This document shows positions 53,532-61,048 of a stretch of 64,000 bases of DNA, in pieces. The notes below the pieces were generated by a model. That model made no database searches, had not been told where the DNA came from, and was given only the letters and a program-made list of their open reading frames with translations. The stretch is taken from positions 43,586-107,585 of the forward strand of contig JANQFV010000008.1 in NCBI GenBank assembly GCA_028277645.1, read 5' to 3'. The translations under genes and the position numbers were made by a program. Source of the stretch: Phycisphaerae bacterium (lineage in GTDB: Bacteria > Planctomycetota > Phycisphaerae > UBA1845 > Fen-1342). Every line of letters begins with the position of its first letter. Within the stretch, counting starts at the first letter, position 1.

Positions 53532-53753
53532 AGTGGTACCACCACGCCAGGGGTCATTGGGTACTATCGTCCGTACCTGTTCGGCGCTTGATCGCCGTAC
53601 GGGCCGGTCTGATGGGGTGCTGAGAATGCGTAGTTGCGTTTGGGCAGCGCGCAGCCATCAAGCCTCACTCGGGCGAGACGCCGGAATGCTGGACGGGCTG
53701 TGCTCAGGATGGAACACACAAGGTGTCGCTCGCACGTCGGTTGCCGTCGTTTC

Positions 53754-54032
53754 CTAGGACGCCGCGCGGGTCTTGAGCGCATTGAGACGCTTGGCCAGCC
53801 GGCTCTTCTTGCGGGCGGCCGCGTTGCGATGGATTAAGCCGCGGTCGGCTTCGGAGTCGAGGGCTTTGACCGCGGCACGATATGCAGTCTCCGCCTCCTC
53901 CGGCGTGCCGCGAACGAACAGATCGCTGACGCGGCGCAGCTTCGAGCGCAGCGCGGTGTGACGCGCACGGTTTAGGCCGCGCTGCTTGATGTTCTGGCGA
54001 ATGCGTTTCTTGGACGATAGCGAGTGAGCCAC
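53754..54032 (-). CDS. rpsT: 30S ribosomal protein S20
   Basis: This 92-residue protein binds 16S rRNA at the bottom of the small subunit. The sequence is characteristic: MAHSLSSKKRIRQNIKQRGL, RARHTALRSKLRRV, and RGLIHRNAAARKKSRLAKRL. The start is a GTG at 54032 with GAGGT 8 nt upstream. It sits between the glycogen-synthase-like gene and the TPR gene, each transcribed leftwards. Confidence 0.98.
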   Translation of the reverse strand: MAHSLSSKKRIRQNIKQRGLNRARHTALRSKLRRVSDLFVRGTPEEAETAYRAAVKALDSEADRGLIHRNAAARKKSRLAKRLNALKTRAAS

Positions 54033-54065
54033 AGTTTCTACCTCGAATCGGCGTATTTTCTTCCG

Positions 54066-55532
54066 TTACCCTTGATTCAAATTATCCAGGCGCTTGCGCG
54101 CGTCCCCGTTCATGTAGTTGTAATCCTGCCGCAACAGCCGACCGTAGGCGTCCTTGGCCTCTTCAACCTTACCTTCGGCCTCGTACGCCCGGCCCAGCCA
54201 GTAGAGCAGGCGTTTACTGTGATCGTCGGTAAGCTCGTATTTCTCGATCGCCTCGTTCAGCACGGGGATGGCCTGGCCGTGCGCACCCTTCTCGTAGAAC
54301 GCGCGCCCGATCATCAATTGGCTCTGCGCGCGGCTGCGCGGATCGCCCTGCGCCTCCTGCAAGACCGGGAGAGCTTCGTCGTACTCGCCGGCGTCGAACA
54401 ACGCCGCGCCGAGCTTGAACTTCAGTCGCAGGTCCGTCGGGTACTTCTGCACGCGCTCGCGGTACACGTCGAGCGCCACTTGACGCTGCTCCATCGCGGC
54501 CAGCCGGGCCTGCTGTTTGTCCTCGGTTGTTCCACTCTCGCGGGCCTTCGCAACCATCTGGCGGGCGGACCGCGTCAACTGGCGTAGGCGAACATCGTCG
54601 GCTTTTGACTTGATGCTGTAGTTGTGGGTGCGCTCGAAGGCGTCCATCAGCACACGGATTGCTTCGTCCTCCTGATCCTTATGCTCTTCCCGACACAGCA
54701 GATCGACCAGGTGGGTGAGTTTCGCACTCGAATCCGGCTCGGCTTCGTACTCCCCGCGCGCCTTCTCGATCAGGGCGGCCAGCGTGTGCTCGCCTTGCTT
54801 GGCGCGCTCGGCGTCGTGCAGCCGTTTTTGCTCTTCCGCGTCCTTGAGCGAATCACGAAAGTCGCCATCGTCATCGTATTTGCCACGCGCGATCGTCAGT
54901 TTCCCGGCGAGATCACGCTGTTCATCCTTCAGATCCGATTCGGACGGCATCCGCATGATCAGAAACTCGAGCGACTCGACTGCCTTCTCGAGGAAGAACG
55001 TCTCGTGTGCGCCCAGGTTCCAGTTGTCGGCAGTTCCGGCCGCCTGCACGAGCGTCTCGCGGTACGTCTTGAAGCGGGATTTGTTGGGCTTCTTGTCACG
55101 CTTCAGATTCTCAAGCACAATCTCGGCCACCCACTGCACGGCGTCCATATATCCGCCCCGCGCCGCGTTCTTGAGCACGCCCTCGGCGTATCCGGCGTTG
55201 GTCGGATCCTTGGAGAGCAACTCCTCGGCATTGAGCATGGCTTTGAGCGCGTCCTTGCCGGTCATCGGCTTGCGCATCGAGTCCATAATGCCCGGCTTCT
55301 TCCCGCCGGCTTGGGCCCGCTGGATCGCGAGCGAGCGCAGGGGACGGTGCCCGTCCTCGACGGCCTCCGGCCAATAGCTCAACCCGCGGATGTACGACTC
55401 GATCGCGTAGTCGTAGTTTTGCTTCTCACGCAGGTTGTTGCCCTTCTTGAACCACTCGCGGGCCCGCGCGACGTCGGCGTCGGCAAACTGCGGAAGTTCG
55501 CTGAGTTCAGCGCTCTTGCTCTTGGATGCCAT
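54066..55532 (-). CDS. Tetratricopeptide-repeat protein
   Basis: This 488-residue protein has TPR-like repeats near both ends. One is AREWFKKGNNLREKQNYDYA near residue 25. Others are in the region 355-480 (LKFKLGAALFDAGEYDEALP, LMIGRAFYEKGAHGQAIPVL, YWLGRAYEAEGKVEEAKDAY). The middle (130-340) is a charged helical region. No signal peptide is visible, so it is probably cytoplasmic, perhaps a scaffold. No enzymatic domain is present. The ATG at 55532 fits. It lies upstream of rpsT with a 33-bp gap. Confidence 0.82.
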   Translation of the reverse strand: MASKSKSAELSELPQFADADVARAREWFKKGNNLREKQNYDYAIESYIRGLSYWPEAVEDGHRPLRSLAIQRAQAGGKKPGIMDSMRKPMTGKDALKAMLNAEELLSKDPTNAGYAEGVLKNAARGGYMDAVQWVAEIVLENLKRDKKPNKSRFKTYRETLVQAAGTADNWNLGAHETFFLEKAVESLEFLIMRMPSESDLKDEQRDLAGKLTIARGKYDDDGDFRDSLKDAEEQKRLHDAERAKQGEHTLAALIEKARGEYEAEPDSSAKLTHLVDLLCREEHKDQEDEAIRVLMDAFERTHNYSIKSKADDVRLRQLTRSARQMVAKARESGTTEDKQQARLAAMEQRQVALDVYRERVQKYPTDLRLKFKLGAALFDAGEYDEALPVLQEAQGDPRSRAQSQLMIGRAFYEKGAHGQAIPVLNEAIEKYELTDDHSKRLLYWLGRAYEAEGKVEEAKDAYGRLLRQDYNYMNGDARKRLDNLNQG

Positions 55533-55633
55533 GAGATTCCTGGTAACCGTTTACCACGGCCGGAGATCCGGCTCGCGAAGTTTACAGTCCACCAATGCTA
55601 ACACAGGTCGACTGGCTTTTGAAGGGGACGGAT

Positions 55634-56143
55634 TCACCGGTACGGCAGTGTGCCGTCAGCGAGCCCCGCCAGGATTTTGAACCCCCACCCGGCCAACAGC
55701 AACACGAGCAGCGTCAGGAATATATGGTGCGGAGCCAGACGGTGGAACGGCCAGGCTGGCCAGCGGCCCCGCAGCAACACCCAGCCGCCCAGCACGGCTC
55801 CGCCGGTGGTGGCCAGACACAACACGAAGCCGGTCGGCTGGACCCATAACGCCTGCAGCCACTGGCCCCGAACCGTGTGCGCGAACGCCGTCGTCATCCC
55901 GCAGGTCGGACAGGGCAGTCCGGTCGTGATCAGTACGCCACAGGGGCCCCCGAACTGTTCCGCGGTTCCGTAGCCGCGCTGATCGGGCGTAAGCCAGACC
56001 GAAAGCGCGAGGACGCCCACGCAGCCTGCCAGCAGCGGCGCCGCCAGCGCGCGGGCCTTGGTTGGCGAAAGGCCGGGTCGTCCCGAGTGACCCTCCACGG
56101 TGCTTGAGGGCTCGTTAATTTCCTGTTGGTCGAGCGCCGTCAT
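55634..56143 (-). CDS. DUF2752 membrane protein
   Basis: This 169-residue protein belongs to the DUF2752 family. The diagnostic sequence is the ITTGLPCPTCGMTTAFAHTV segment, with the two Cys in CPTCG. Three hydrophobic helices surround it (LLAGCVGVLALSVWL, GFVLCLATTGGAVLGG, HHIFLTLLVLLLAGWG). The family is widespread but uncharacterised. The ATG at 56143 overlaps the stop of the upstream ACT-domain gene by 4 nt (ATGA), showing translational coupling. Confidence 0.88.
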   Translation of the reverse strand: MTALDQQEINEPSSTVEGHSGRPGLSPTKARALAAPLLAGCVGVLALSVWLTPDQRGYGTAEQFGGPCGVLITTGLPCPTCGMTTAFAHTVRGQWLQALWVQPTGFVLCLATTGGAVLGGWVLLRGRWPAWPFHRLAPHHIFLTLLVLLLAGWGFKILAGLADGTLPYR

Positions 56144-56622
56144 CGGCCGCGCTTGGCCTTCGCACGGGGTGAGCGCACTGCGGTGGCGTGGGTGCGACGC
56201 CGCGGTTTACGTTCCGCCAGCACCTTCTCGGCCTTCTTCAGGTCAGACACGCGGAAGATCCCCTGCGTCTTGCCGCTCCGCGTGCCGGTCGTGCAATATG
56301 CGTAATTCACGCCGATGTGATTGGAGGCGAGCCGGCCGACGATGTCGGCCAGCGCGCCGGGACGATTTGGCAATGTTGTCAGCAAAACGGTGGTTTCGGC
56401 GGTGGCGACGTTCAGGTTGTTCAGTGCGTTTCGCGTGCGGTCCGCGTCCGTTACGACGATGCGCAACACGCCGTGTTCGCTCGCATCCATCATGCTCATG
56501 GCGATGATGTTGATCTTCTCGTCGGCCAGACGATCGCAAATCTGCGTGAGCACTTGGGGCTTGTTGCCCAGAAAGACGGAGAACTGCGTCTGCGTCGTGG
56601 TGCCGTCTTCGGATTTCATCAT
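56140..56622 (-). CDS. Tandem ACT-domain protein
   Basis: This 160-residue protein consists of two ACT-like domains (about 10-65, FSVFLGNKPQVLTQICDRLA, and 80-130, VLLTTLPNRPGALADIVGRL), followed by a basic tail rich in Arg and Lys. ACT domains bind amino acids and regulate enzymes; without a catalytic domain this is probably a regulatory partner. The basic tail could bind nucleic acid. The start is the ATG at 56622 or 56619, both behind GGAG. Its stop overlaps the DUF2752 gene by 4 nt. It is divergent from rnr. Confidence 0.85.
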   Translation of the reverse strand: MMKSEDGTTTQTQFSVFLGNKPQVLTQICDRLADEKINIIAMSMMDASEHGVLRIVVTDADRTRNALNNLNVATAETTVLLTTLPNRPGALADIVGRLASNHIGVNYAYCTTGTRSGKTQGIFRVSDLKKAEKVLAERKPRRRTHATAVRSPRAKAKRGR

Positions 56623-56805
56623 TCGGTCTCCTCTGCGTTGCACGCTCGGTCTACGCGCGGCAATTCTGGCGGTTGTCGCGTTTCGGACCGTGCGTCGGCG
56701 CTGGTCGTCCGCGCACGACGCGTTTATCATCCCGGGCTCCGACACACAAGCGCGATCGTAGCCCGACTTCCCGCGCCCCCGGACTTCCAGGAACTCAGCC
56801 GGAAC

Positions 56806-59025
56806 ATGCCGCCATCGCCCAACAGCGCCGCAGACGCCGCCTGGCGCGATGCGATAGTGGAGCATTTGGCGCGTCATCCGGACCGTCCCCTGAAGACGCG
56901 CGCCGTGGCCCGGGAACTGAACATCACAGACGCAGATTATACCCGATTTCGCACCTTCGTTCGCCAACTGGTTGCCGACGGCGTGCTCGCGCATGGCCCG
57001 GGAAGGACGTTGCGGTTGCCGGCGCAATCGGGGCTGATCGTGGGCACATTCCGGCTCAATCCACGCGGCTTCGGCTTCATCGAACGAATCGGGGAGGCGG
57101 ATCTGTATGTCAGTCGCCGCGACACCAGCGGGGCGGTCGACGGTGACACAGTGAACGCGCGGGTGGTACGCGGCCGCGGCCGAGGTCGAGCAGCGGGCTC
57201 ACGTGCGGAGGTGGTGCGTGTGCTCGAGCGCGCCCAGCCGCACTGGGTGGGTGTGCTCAGCCGCGTGGGCCGGGAGTGGATCGTGCGCCCGCAGGGGCGC
57301 GAGCCACTACCGCCGGTCGTTGTACAGAATGTGCGCGCGTCGCGAGCGCGTGCTGGAGACTTGGTCCTGGTCGAACCGGCGCGATCGGGCGCCGGGCCAG
57401 CGGGCGTACCGGGGACGATCATCGACCGGCTGGGCGATCCAGATGATGCCCGCGTACAGATCGAAGGGATCGTGCGGCGTTTCGCGCTACCGGACGCGTT
57501 TCCCGGCGATGTCGCGCAAGAGGCGGAGCGCGCTGTCGAGACGTTCGATCCGGATGATCTGAACGGACGTTTGGACTTGCGCGAGCTCTCGACGGTCACG
57601 ATCGATCCACCGGACGCGAAGGACTTCGACGATGCCATCTCGATCGAGACGTTGGACCGCGGACGGATGCGCCTGGGCGTGCACATTGCAGATGTCTCAC
57701 ACTTCGTCGCCGCGGGTGAGGCAGTCGATCGCGAGGCGTGTCGCCGGGGAACGAGCGTGTACTTTCCAGGCCGCGTGCTGCCCATGTTGCCGGAAGAACT
57801 CTCCAATAACGTGTGCAGCCTGCGGCCCGACGAAACGCGTTATGCCAAGTCGGTGTTTCTGACCTACGACCTCCGCGGCAACGTGCTGGACGTGCGGATC
57901 GAACGCAGTGCGATCCGGTCAAACGCGCGCTTGACTTATCAGCAGGTCATGGCTGTGCTCGATGGAGGCGAAGCGGACACGGCATCGGACGTCGTCGATC
58001 TGTTGAAGCGTGCTCGGGATCTTGCCCGGATAATCCGCAAGCGTCGCCTGGCGAATGGCATGATCGCCCTCCAACTTCCGGAAACAGCGATTCATGTAGA
58101 CGAGCAGGGACACGTGGCGGACACCGGCCCGGCGTTCACGTCTTTTACCAACACGATCATCGAGATGTTCATGGTCGAGGCGAACGAGGCGGTGAGCCGT
58201 TTTCTGAGCGATGCGGGTGTGGGGCATCTGCGCCGGCGTCACGCACCGCCGGAGTCGGAAGACACCGATGCGCTGCTCGCACTCGCGCCGATTCTGGGGC
58301 AGCGTCCCGACCTGTCTCTTGAGCGGCGTGCGATCCTGCGACTGTTGGACAAGGTGCGCGGGCGTCCGGAAGAGTCGGCGGTGAACTACGTCCTGCTGCG
58401 CGCGTTGCCGCAGGCCGAGTACAGTTCAACGCCTGGGGGGCACTTCGCGTTGGCCAGCGACCACTATTGTCATTTCACTTCGCCCATCCGGCGTTATCCC
58501 GACCTGACGATCCACCGTTTGCTCGACGAACTGCTGTCGGACAGCGCAGCAGACGACCAGAAACGAGAACTGTCGGATGACGACCTGGCGGCGCTGGGAC
58601 GTCAGACGAGTGCAGCAGAACGCCGTGCGTTACAGGCCGGGCGCGAGGCCACCAGCGCGCTGCTGTTAATGCGGATGCGCCGCAGTCTTGGAGAAATCTT
58701 CGATGGAATCGTGGCGGGCGTTGCGTCATTCGGCGTGTTTGTGCAATTGCCCGAGACGATGGCAGAGGGTCTTGTGCGTGTTGGCGACCTCGGGCCGGAT
58801 GAATGGGAGTTTGACCGCAAGACCAGGACGTTCACCGGGCGCGGCACGCAGCGCTGTGTGTTTATAGGACTGCGTGTCCGCGTGCTCGTTGCCGCCATCG
58901 ACTTGATGCGCATGCAGATAGTGCTCGTGCCAGCAGAGGGAGGCCCCCTGGGGGTGACGCGTAGCGGCGCGCCTGGCGTTCGCCAGCGGAGTCGCGGGCG
59001 AGGTCGACGCAGGCGTCAAGTCTAA
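56806..59025 (+). CDS. rnr: Ribonuclease R
   Basis: This 739-residue RNB-family 3'-to-5' hydrolytic exoribonuclease has an N-terminal winged-helix (residues 10-65), cold-shock-like OB domains (75-230), the RNB catalytic domain (245-580) and an S1 domain (630-710). The metal-binding aspartates are in IDPPDAKDFDDAISIE. Other landmarks are GTSVYFPGRVLPMLPEELSN, SFTNTIIEMFMVEANE and HYCHFTSPIRRYPDLTIHR. The C-terminus is basic (RQRSRGRGRRRRQ), as in E. coli RNase R. The ATG at 56806 gives the usual N-terminus; the open frame further upstream is antisense to the ACT gene. Confidence 0.95.
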   Translation: MPPSPNSAADAAWRDAIVEHLARHPDRPLKTRAVARELNITDADYTRFRTFVRQLVADGVLAHGPGRTLRLPAQSGLIVGTFRLNPRGFGFIERIGEADLYVSRRDTSGAVDGDTVNARVVRGRGRGRAAGSRAEVVRVLERAQPHWVGVLSRVGREWIVRPQGREPLPPVVVQNVRASRARAGDLVLVEPARSGAGPAGVPGTIIDRLGDPDDARVQIEGIVRRFALPDAFPGDVAQEAERAVETFDPDDLNGRLDLRELSTVTIDPPDAKDFDDAISIETLDRGRMRLGVHIADVSHFVAAGEAVDREACRRGTSVYFPGRVLPMLPEELSNNVCSLRPDETRYAKSVFLTYDLRGNVLDVRIERSAIRSNARLTYQQVMAVLDGGEADTASDVVDLLKRARDLARIIRKRRLANGMIALQLPETAIHVDEQGHVADTGPAFTSFTNTIIEMFMVEANEAVSRFLSDAGVGHLRRRHAPPESEDTDALLALAPILGQRPDLSLERRAILRLLDKVRGRPEESAVNYVLLRALPQAEYSSTPGGHFALASDHYCHFTSPIRRYPDLTIHRLLDELLSDSAADDQKRELSDDDLAALGRQTSAAERRALQAGREATSALLLMRMRRSLGEIFDGIVAGVASFGVFVQLPETMAEGLVRVGDLGPDEWEFDRKTRTFTGRGTQRCVFIGLRVRVLVAAIDLMRMQIVLVPAEGGPLGVTRSGAPGVRQRSRGRGRRRRQV

Positions 59026-59027
59026 AT

Positions 59028-59048
59028 AAAAAGAGGGCACCAGGTGCC
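59028..59048 (-). terminator. Intrinsic terminator candidate
   Basis: On the minus strand GGCAC-CTG-GTGCC is followed by CTCTTTTTATT. It closes the candidate ncRNA. Confidence 0.5.
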
Positions 59049-59129
59049 ATGCGGCGACCCGGTGCTCTCCGGAGGGGAAAGAAGCCAGGTACTTCGGGGA
59101 CCCTGAACCAAGGTCCGGATATATAAGCC
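59028..59129 (-). ncRNA. Candidate small RNA between rnr and mnmE
   Basis: About 100 nt of minus-strand sequence lie between a good promoter (59136-59165) and the terminator at 59028-59048. The interior contains the inverted repeat GGACC/GGTCC (hairpin near 59099-59115) and a second pairing, in which 9 nt near 59072-59080 complement the terminator arm with one mismatch, so alternative folds are possible. The 313-bp gap shows no ORF. It is not SRP, tmRNA, 6S or RNase P by any motif I can recognise. Confidence 0.4.
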
Positions 59130-59135
59130 TCCGTT

Positions 59136-59165
59136 AGTATAGCGCTAGCAAAGTGTACGCGTCAA
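59136..59165 (-). promoter_or_regulatory. Sigma-70 promoter for the candidate ncRNA
   Basis: On the minus strand TTGACG (59165-59160), an 18-nt spacer, then TATACT (59141-59136). The predicted start is about 59129. Confidence 0.55.
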
Positions 59166-59338
59166 GTAAGCAAGGTTGACTGAACACGTACAGCACGTCC
59201 ATATCTATAGACGAATATCGGGCGAGGTGGATCACCGAATCCAGTCTTTTTGACGGATTCCTACAAAACAAGCGTCTGAATGGCCTTCTGCGGCCGACAG
59301 ATCGGCGAGCACTGAGGCCGGGAGCGCGCACGGACCGG

Positions 59339-60697
59339 TCATTTCCCGACGCAGAACTCGCGGTAGATGTGTGCGAGGATGCGTTCATCGACAGACACGG
59401 CACGTTCGGGGTGCAACGCATCGTGGGCTACACGCAATTCCAGGGCGATCAGCTCGTCGTTCGACAGGCTTTCGACGTCACCATCGGCAAGGGCGCGGGC
59501 ACGTACTAGTGCGGCCGCGAGCGTATTAAGCTCCGCCGCGCCAGATGGCATCACGGCGCTGCCGGGCTGCTGCGCGATCTGGCGCACCAGTGCCTGCCGG
59601 AGATCCGGCAGGCCGGCTCCGGTCGCCGCGCTTACTTCGATCACCTCCACGAACTCGATGTGCGGTATGTGGAGTGGGCGCACAGAAGCGATGTCCGACT
59701 TACTGCGGACGAGTAAGCGACGGCTCGCTGGTAGTGCTGCCAGCACGGCGGACGCCTCGTCGGGCCAGGCCTCGTCCGTCGGGTGTACCCAGAGCACCAG
59801 ATCGGCCTGACGGGCTGCGCGTTCGGAGGCCACGTGTGTCGCGAGCTCCAGTTCGGTCGACACGACTCCGAGGCCGGCGCAGTCCTGCAACGTCACATCC
59901 AAGCCGTCGAGCGTCACTTCTGCGGAGAGCACGTCGCGGGTCGTGCCGAGCACTGGTGAGACGATCGCACGTTGCCGACCGAGCAGTGCGTTAAACAACG
60001 TGCTCTTGCCGGCGTTCGGGATGCCCGCCAGCGCAACGTGCGGATGCGGCCGACTTTGCAGCGTCGCGCCACGCAAGGTCTCCGTAGCCGCACTCAGATC
60101 ATCAAGTGCGGACCTCACCTCGGCCGGTGTGGTGAATCGGACGTCGTCCTCGTCGACGAAGTCGATTCCTGCCTCAATCCGCGCCAGCAACTCCGTCAGT
60201 TGCTCGTCGAGTTGTGCGAGCGCGGCCGTCCGTGATGAACCAGCCTGCCGCGCGGCGGCGCGCAGCGACGACTCCTCGTGCGTGCTCAGCAGTGACAATA
60301 CGCCGTCAACCTGGGCTGCATCCAGCTTGCCAAGCATGAAAGCACGCGCGGTAAACTCCCCCGGCAACGCGCGCCGCGCACCGGCAGCCATCAGTGCGGC
60401 CGACAGCGCGCGCAGCACGGGCAGACTGCCCGGCGCATACAGCTCAACGACGTTCTGCCCCGTGTAGCTGCGCGGAGCGCGAAACCACAATGTTGTCGCT
60501 GGGACAAGACCGGAACCATCGATCCGGACATACCCGCACGTCCGGCAGGGCACGGCAGCATCGCCGGGTGGTTGCAGCCCCACTTCATGTGCAATCACGA
60601 ACGCGCGCGGGCCGCTCAGGCGGACACACCCGACGGGACTGCGCTGCCATGCGCTCGACACAGCGACAATCGTGTCGTCTATCGAAGGGACCGACAT
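59339..60697 (-). CDS. mnmE: tRNA uridine-5-carboxymethylaminomethyl modification GTPase MnmE
   Basis: This 452-residue GTPase (formerly TrmE) acts with MnmG to modify U34 of certain tRNAs. The N-terminal folate-binding domain (1-115) is followed by a helical domain and a G domain with GIPNAGKST (P-loop), GTTRDV and DCAGL (DxxG). The C-terminal FCVGK replaces the usual CIGK. The NKxD position reads SKSD, a change in the base-specificity motif. The ATG at 60697 (MSVPSIDDTIVAVSS) is the natural start; the longer frame to 60805 lacks family sequence. It is downstream of the large surface-protein gene, both leftward. Confidence 0.9.
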   Translation of the reverse strand: MSVPSIDDTIVAVSSAWQRSPVGCVRLSGPRAFVIAHEVGLQPPGDAAVPCRTCGYVRIDGSGLVPATTLWFRAPRSYTGQNVVELYAPGSLPVLRALSAALMAAGARRALPGEFTARAFMLGKLDAAQVDGVLSLLSTHEESSLRAAARQAGSSRTAALAQLDEQLTELLARIEAGIDFVDEDDVRFTTPAEVRSALDDLSAATETLRGATLQSRPHPHVALAGIPNAGKSTLFNALLGRQRAIVSPVLGTTRDVLSAEVTLDGLDVTLQDCAGLGVVSTELELATHVASERAARQADLVLWVHPTDEAWPDEASAVLAALPASRRLLVRSKSDIASVRPLHIPHIEFVEVIEVSAATGAGLPDLRQALVRQIAQQPGSAVMPSGAAELNTLAAALVRARALADGDVESLSNDELIALELRVAHDALHPERAVSVDERILAHIYREFCVGK

Positions 60698-60805
60698 CGC
60701 GCGAAATCCGATGGTTCGCGGGATCGGCGTGGACGTCACGCCAGATTCACCTCGACGTGTCGAACATGCTATCGCGCATGACGAGGCGATGTTGAGGAAT
60801 AGCAA

Positions 60806-60844
60806 CTCTCGCGCCCCTCCGCCTTAGGCGAAAGGGTGCGAGAG
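60806..60844 (-). terminator. Hairpin downstream of the surface-protein region
   Basis: A 7-bp perfect outer stem CTCTCGC/GCGAGAG (60806-60812 with 60838-60844) encloses an inner CGCC/GGCG hairpin. On the minus strand it lies 25 nt after the second stop codon (60869-60871) rather than just after the annotated stop at 61049-61051. Confidence 0.5.
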
Positions 60845-60868
60845 GTAGGGTAGCCTCATATCCGGTGG

Positions 60869-61048
60869 CTACGGCCGTCGGCGACGTGCGCGTGTCGTCC
60901 AGAAGCCGGCCAGGGACAATGAGAGCATCGCGGCCGCGACGGTCGGGCAGACGCCGGTCGCGGGCAGCAGTTGCTCGACGTGCCCCGACGCGCCCTCAAT
61001 CCTTGCACGGGCGCCGCGCGTCGGGGCATGTACGGCGGCATCCGGCCG
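60869..61048 (-). other. In-frame sorting-signal-like tail after the surface-protein stop
   Basis: Directly after the TAG at 61049-61051 the same frame stays open for 59 codons. It reads a Gly/Ala-rich linker, LPATGVCPT, a hydrophobic segment (AAAMLSLSLAGFW), a basic tail (TTRARRRRP) and a second TAG at 60869-60871. There is no ATG, GTG or TTG start before the LPATG, so it cannot be a separate ordinary gene. It looks like the lost C-terminus of the surface protein. Confidence 0.55.

Noticed and set aside
53532..53753. Plus-strand ORF of 77 codons between rpsT and the glycosyltransferase gene
   Set aside because: No ribosome-binding site, no family resemblance, and it overlaps both neighbouring gene ends.
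59028..59129. SRP RNA, 6S RNA, tmRNA or RNase P RNA
   Set aside because: The SRP GGAAGGAAGCAGC-type loop and the conserved elements of the other RNAs are absent.
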